The translations under genes and the position numbers were made by a program. The notes below the pieces were generated by a model that worked only from the letters and a program-made list of their open reading frames with translations, was not told the DNA's origin and searched no databases. Source: Pseudolactococcus raffinolactis NBRC 100932 (GTDB lineage: Bacteria; Bacillota; Bacilli; Lactobacillales; Streptococcaceae). Taken from it: DNA of 35,332 nucleotides. Each line of letters begins with the position of its first letter. Positions within the stretch are counted from its first letter, which is position 1. Below are positions 35,291 to 35,332 of this stretch, one piece after another. Location: assembly GCF_001591765.1 (NCBI RefSeq), contig NZ_BCVN01000022.1, forward strand, positions 1-35,332, written 5' to 3'.

Positions 35291-35300
35291 TACGTTAGGT

Positions 35301-35330
35301 AAAAAACAGAGCATGATTTCGCAGTCATGT
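35301..35330 (+). terminator. Probable terminator of the hydrolase gene, cut by the window edge
   Basis: GCATGA (35311-35316) pairs with TCATGT (35325-35330), with one G-U. A run of A precedes it (35301-35306) and a T run would be expected just outside the window. Confidence 0.45.
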
Positions 35331-35332
35331 GT

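Overview
The window looks like a chromosomal segment of a low-GC lactic acid bacterium of the Lactococcus group. The AsnRS, UvrA, NADH oxidase, TreR-like regulator and cdaA-cdaR-glmM cluster all read as lactococcal/streptococcal proteins. The presence of nifJ and an ECF-type vitamin uptake gene would fit the L. piscium/raffinolactis branch, but the species is inferred from remembered family likeness, not from a search.

Layout. (1) 1-5400, sugar uptake and regulation: an IS30-type element has inserted into a MalF-like permease gene just after its first codons. Behind it are a sugar-binding lipoprotein, a LacI-type regulator, a Cof-type HAD phosphatase and a divergent TreR-like repressor. Several LacI/CcpA-type operators lie between them. 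(2) 5400-7110, redox: a water-forming-type NADH oxidase behind a strong promoter and a leader of about 270 nt that appears structured. (3) 7140-10450, c-di-AMP and cell wall: cdaA-cdaR-glmM. (4) 10540-15430: a frameshifted orphan protein made of two PTS IIB-like domains, then the large oxygen-sensitive enzyme NifJ behind a promoter whose -35 box lies in a perfect dyad. (5) 15546-20152, the most unusual part: a tightly coupled three-gene unit. It encodes a secreted von Willebrand A/serine-lipase-like protein and two tandem-duplicated, membrane-anchored DUF6273-like proteins. All three end in the same InlB-like repeat, and successive genes overlap by 11 nt. (6) 20263-23088: uvrA. (7) 23202-26209, vitamin B6 salvage: a MocR/PdxR-type regulator diverges from a pyridoxine-kinase gene carrying an in-frame TAA and an ECF S component. 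(8) 26247-28502: a frameshifted lipoprotein gene, ridA and a polysaccharide deacetylase. (9) 28518-34505: the conserved dinG-ypmB-aspC-asnS set with a VOC protein inserted. (10) A metallo-beta-lactamase-fold hydrolase runs to the right edge.

Three otherwise good genes are broken by single-base events: a missing base in a G run (11127-11129), a TAA codon (25156-25158) and a missing base in a short A run (26638-26641, minus strand). They may be real decay or assembly errors. The best candidates for new biology are the vWA-lipase/DUF6273 unit, the nox leader RNA and the double-IIB protein. I saw no rRNA, tRNA or CRISPR array.
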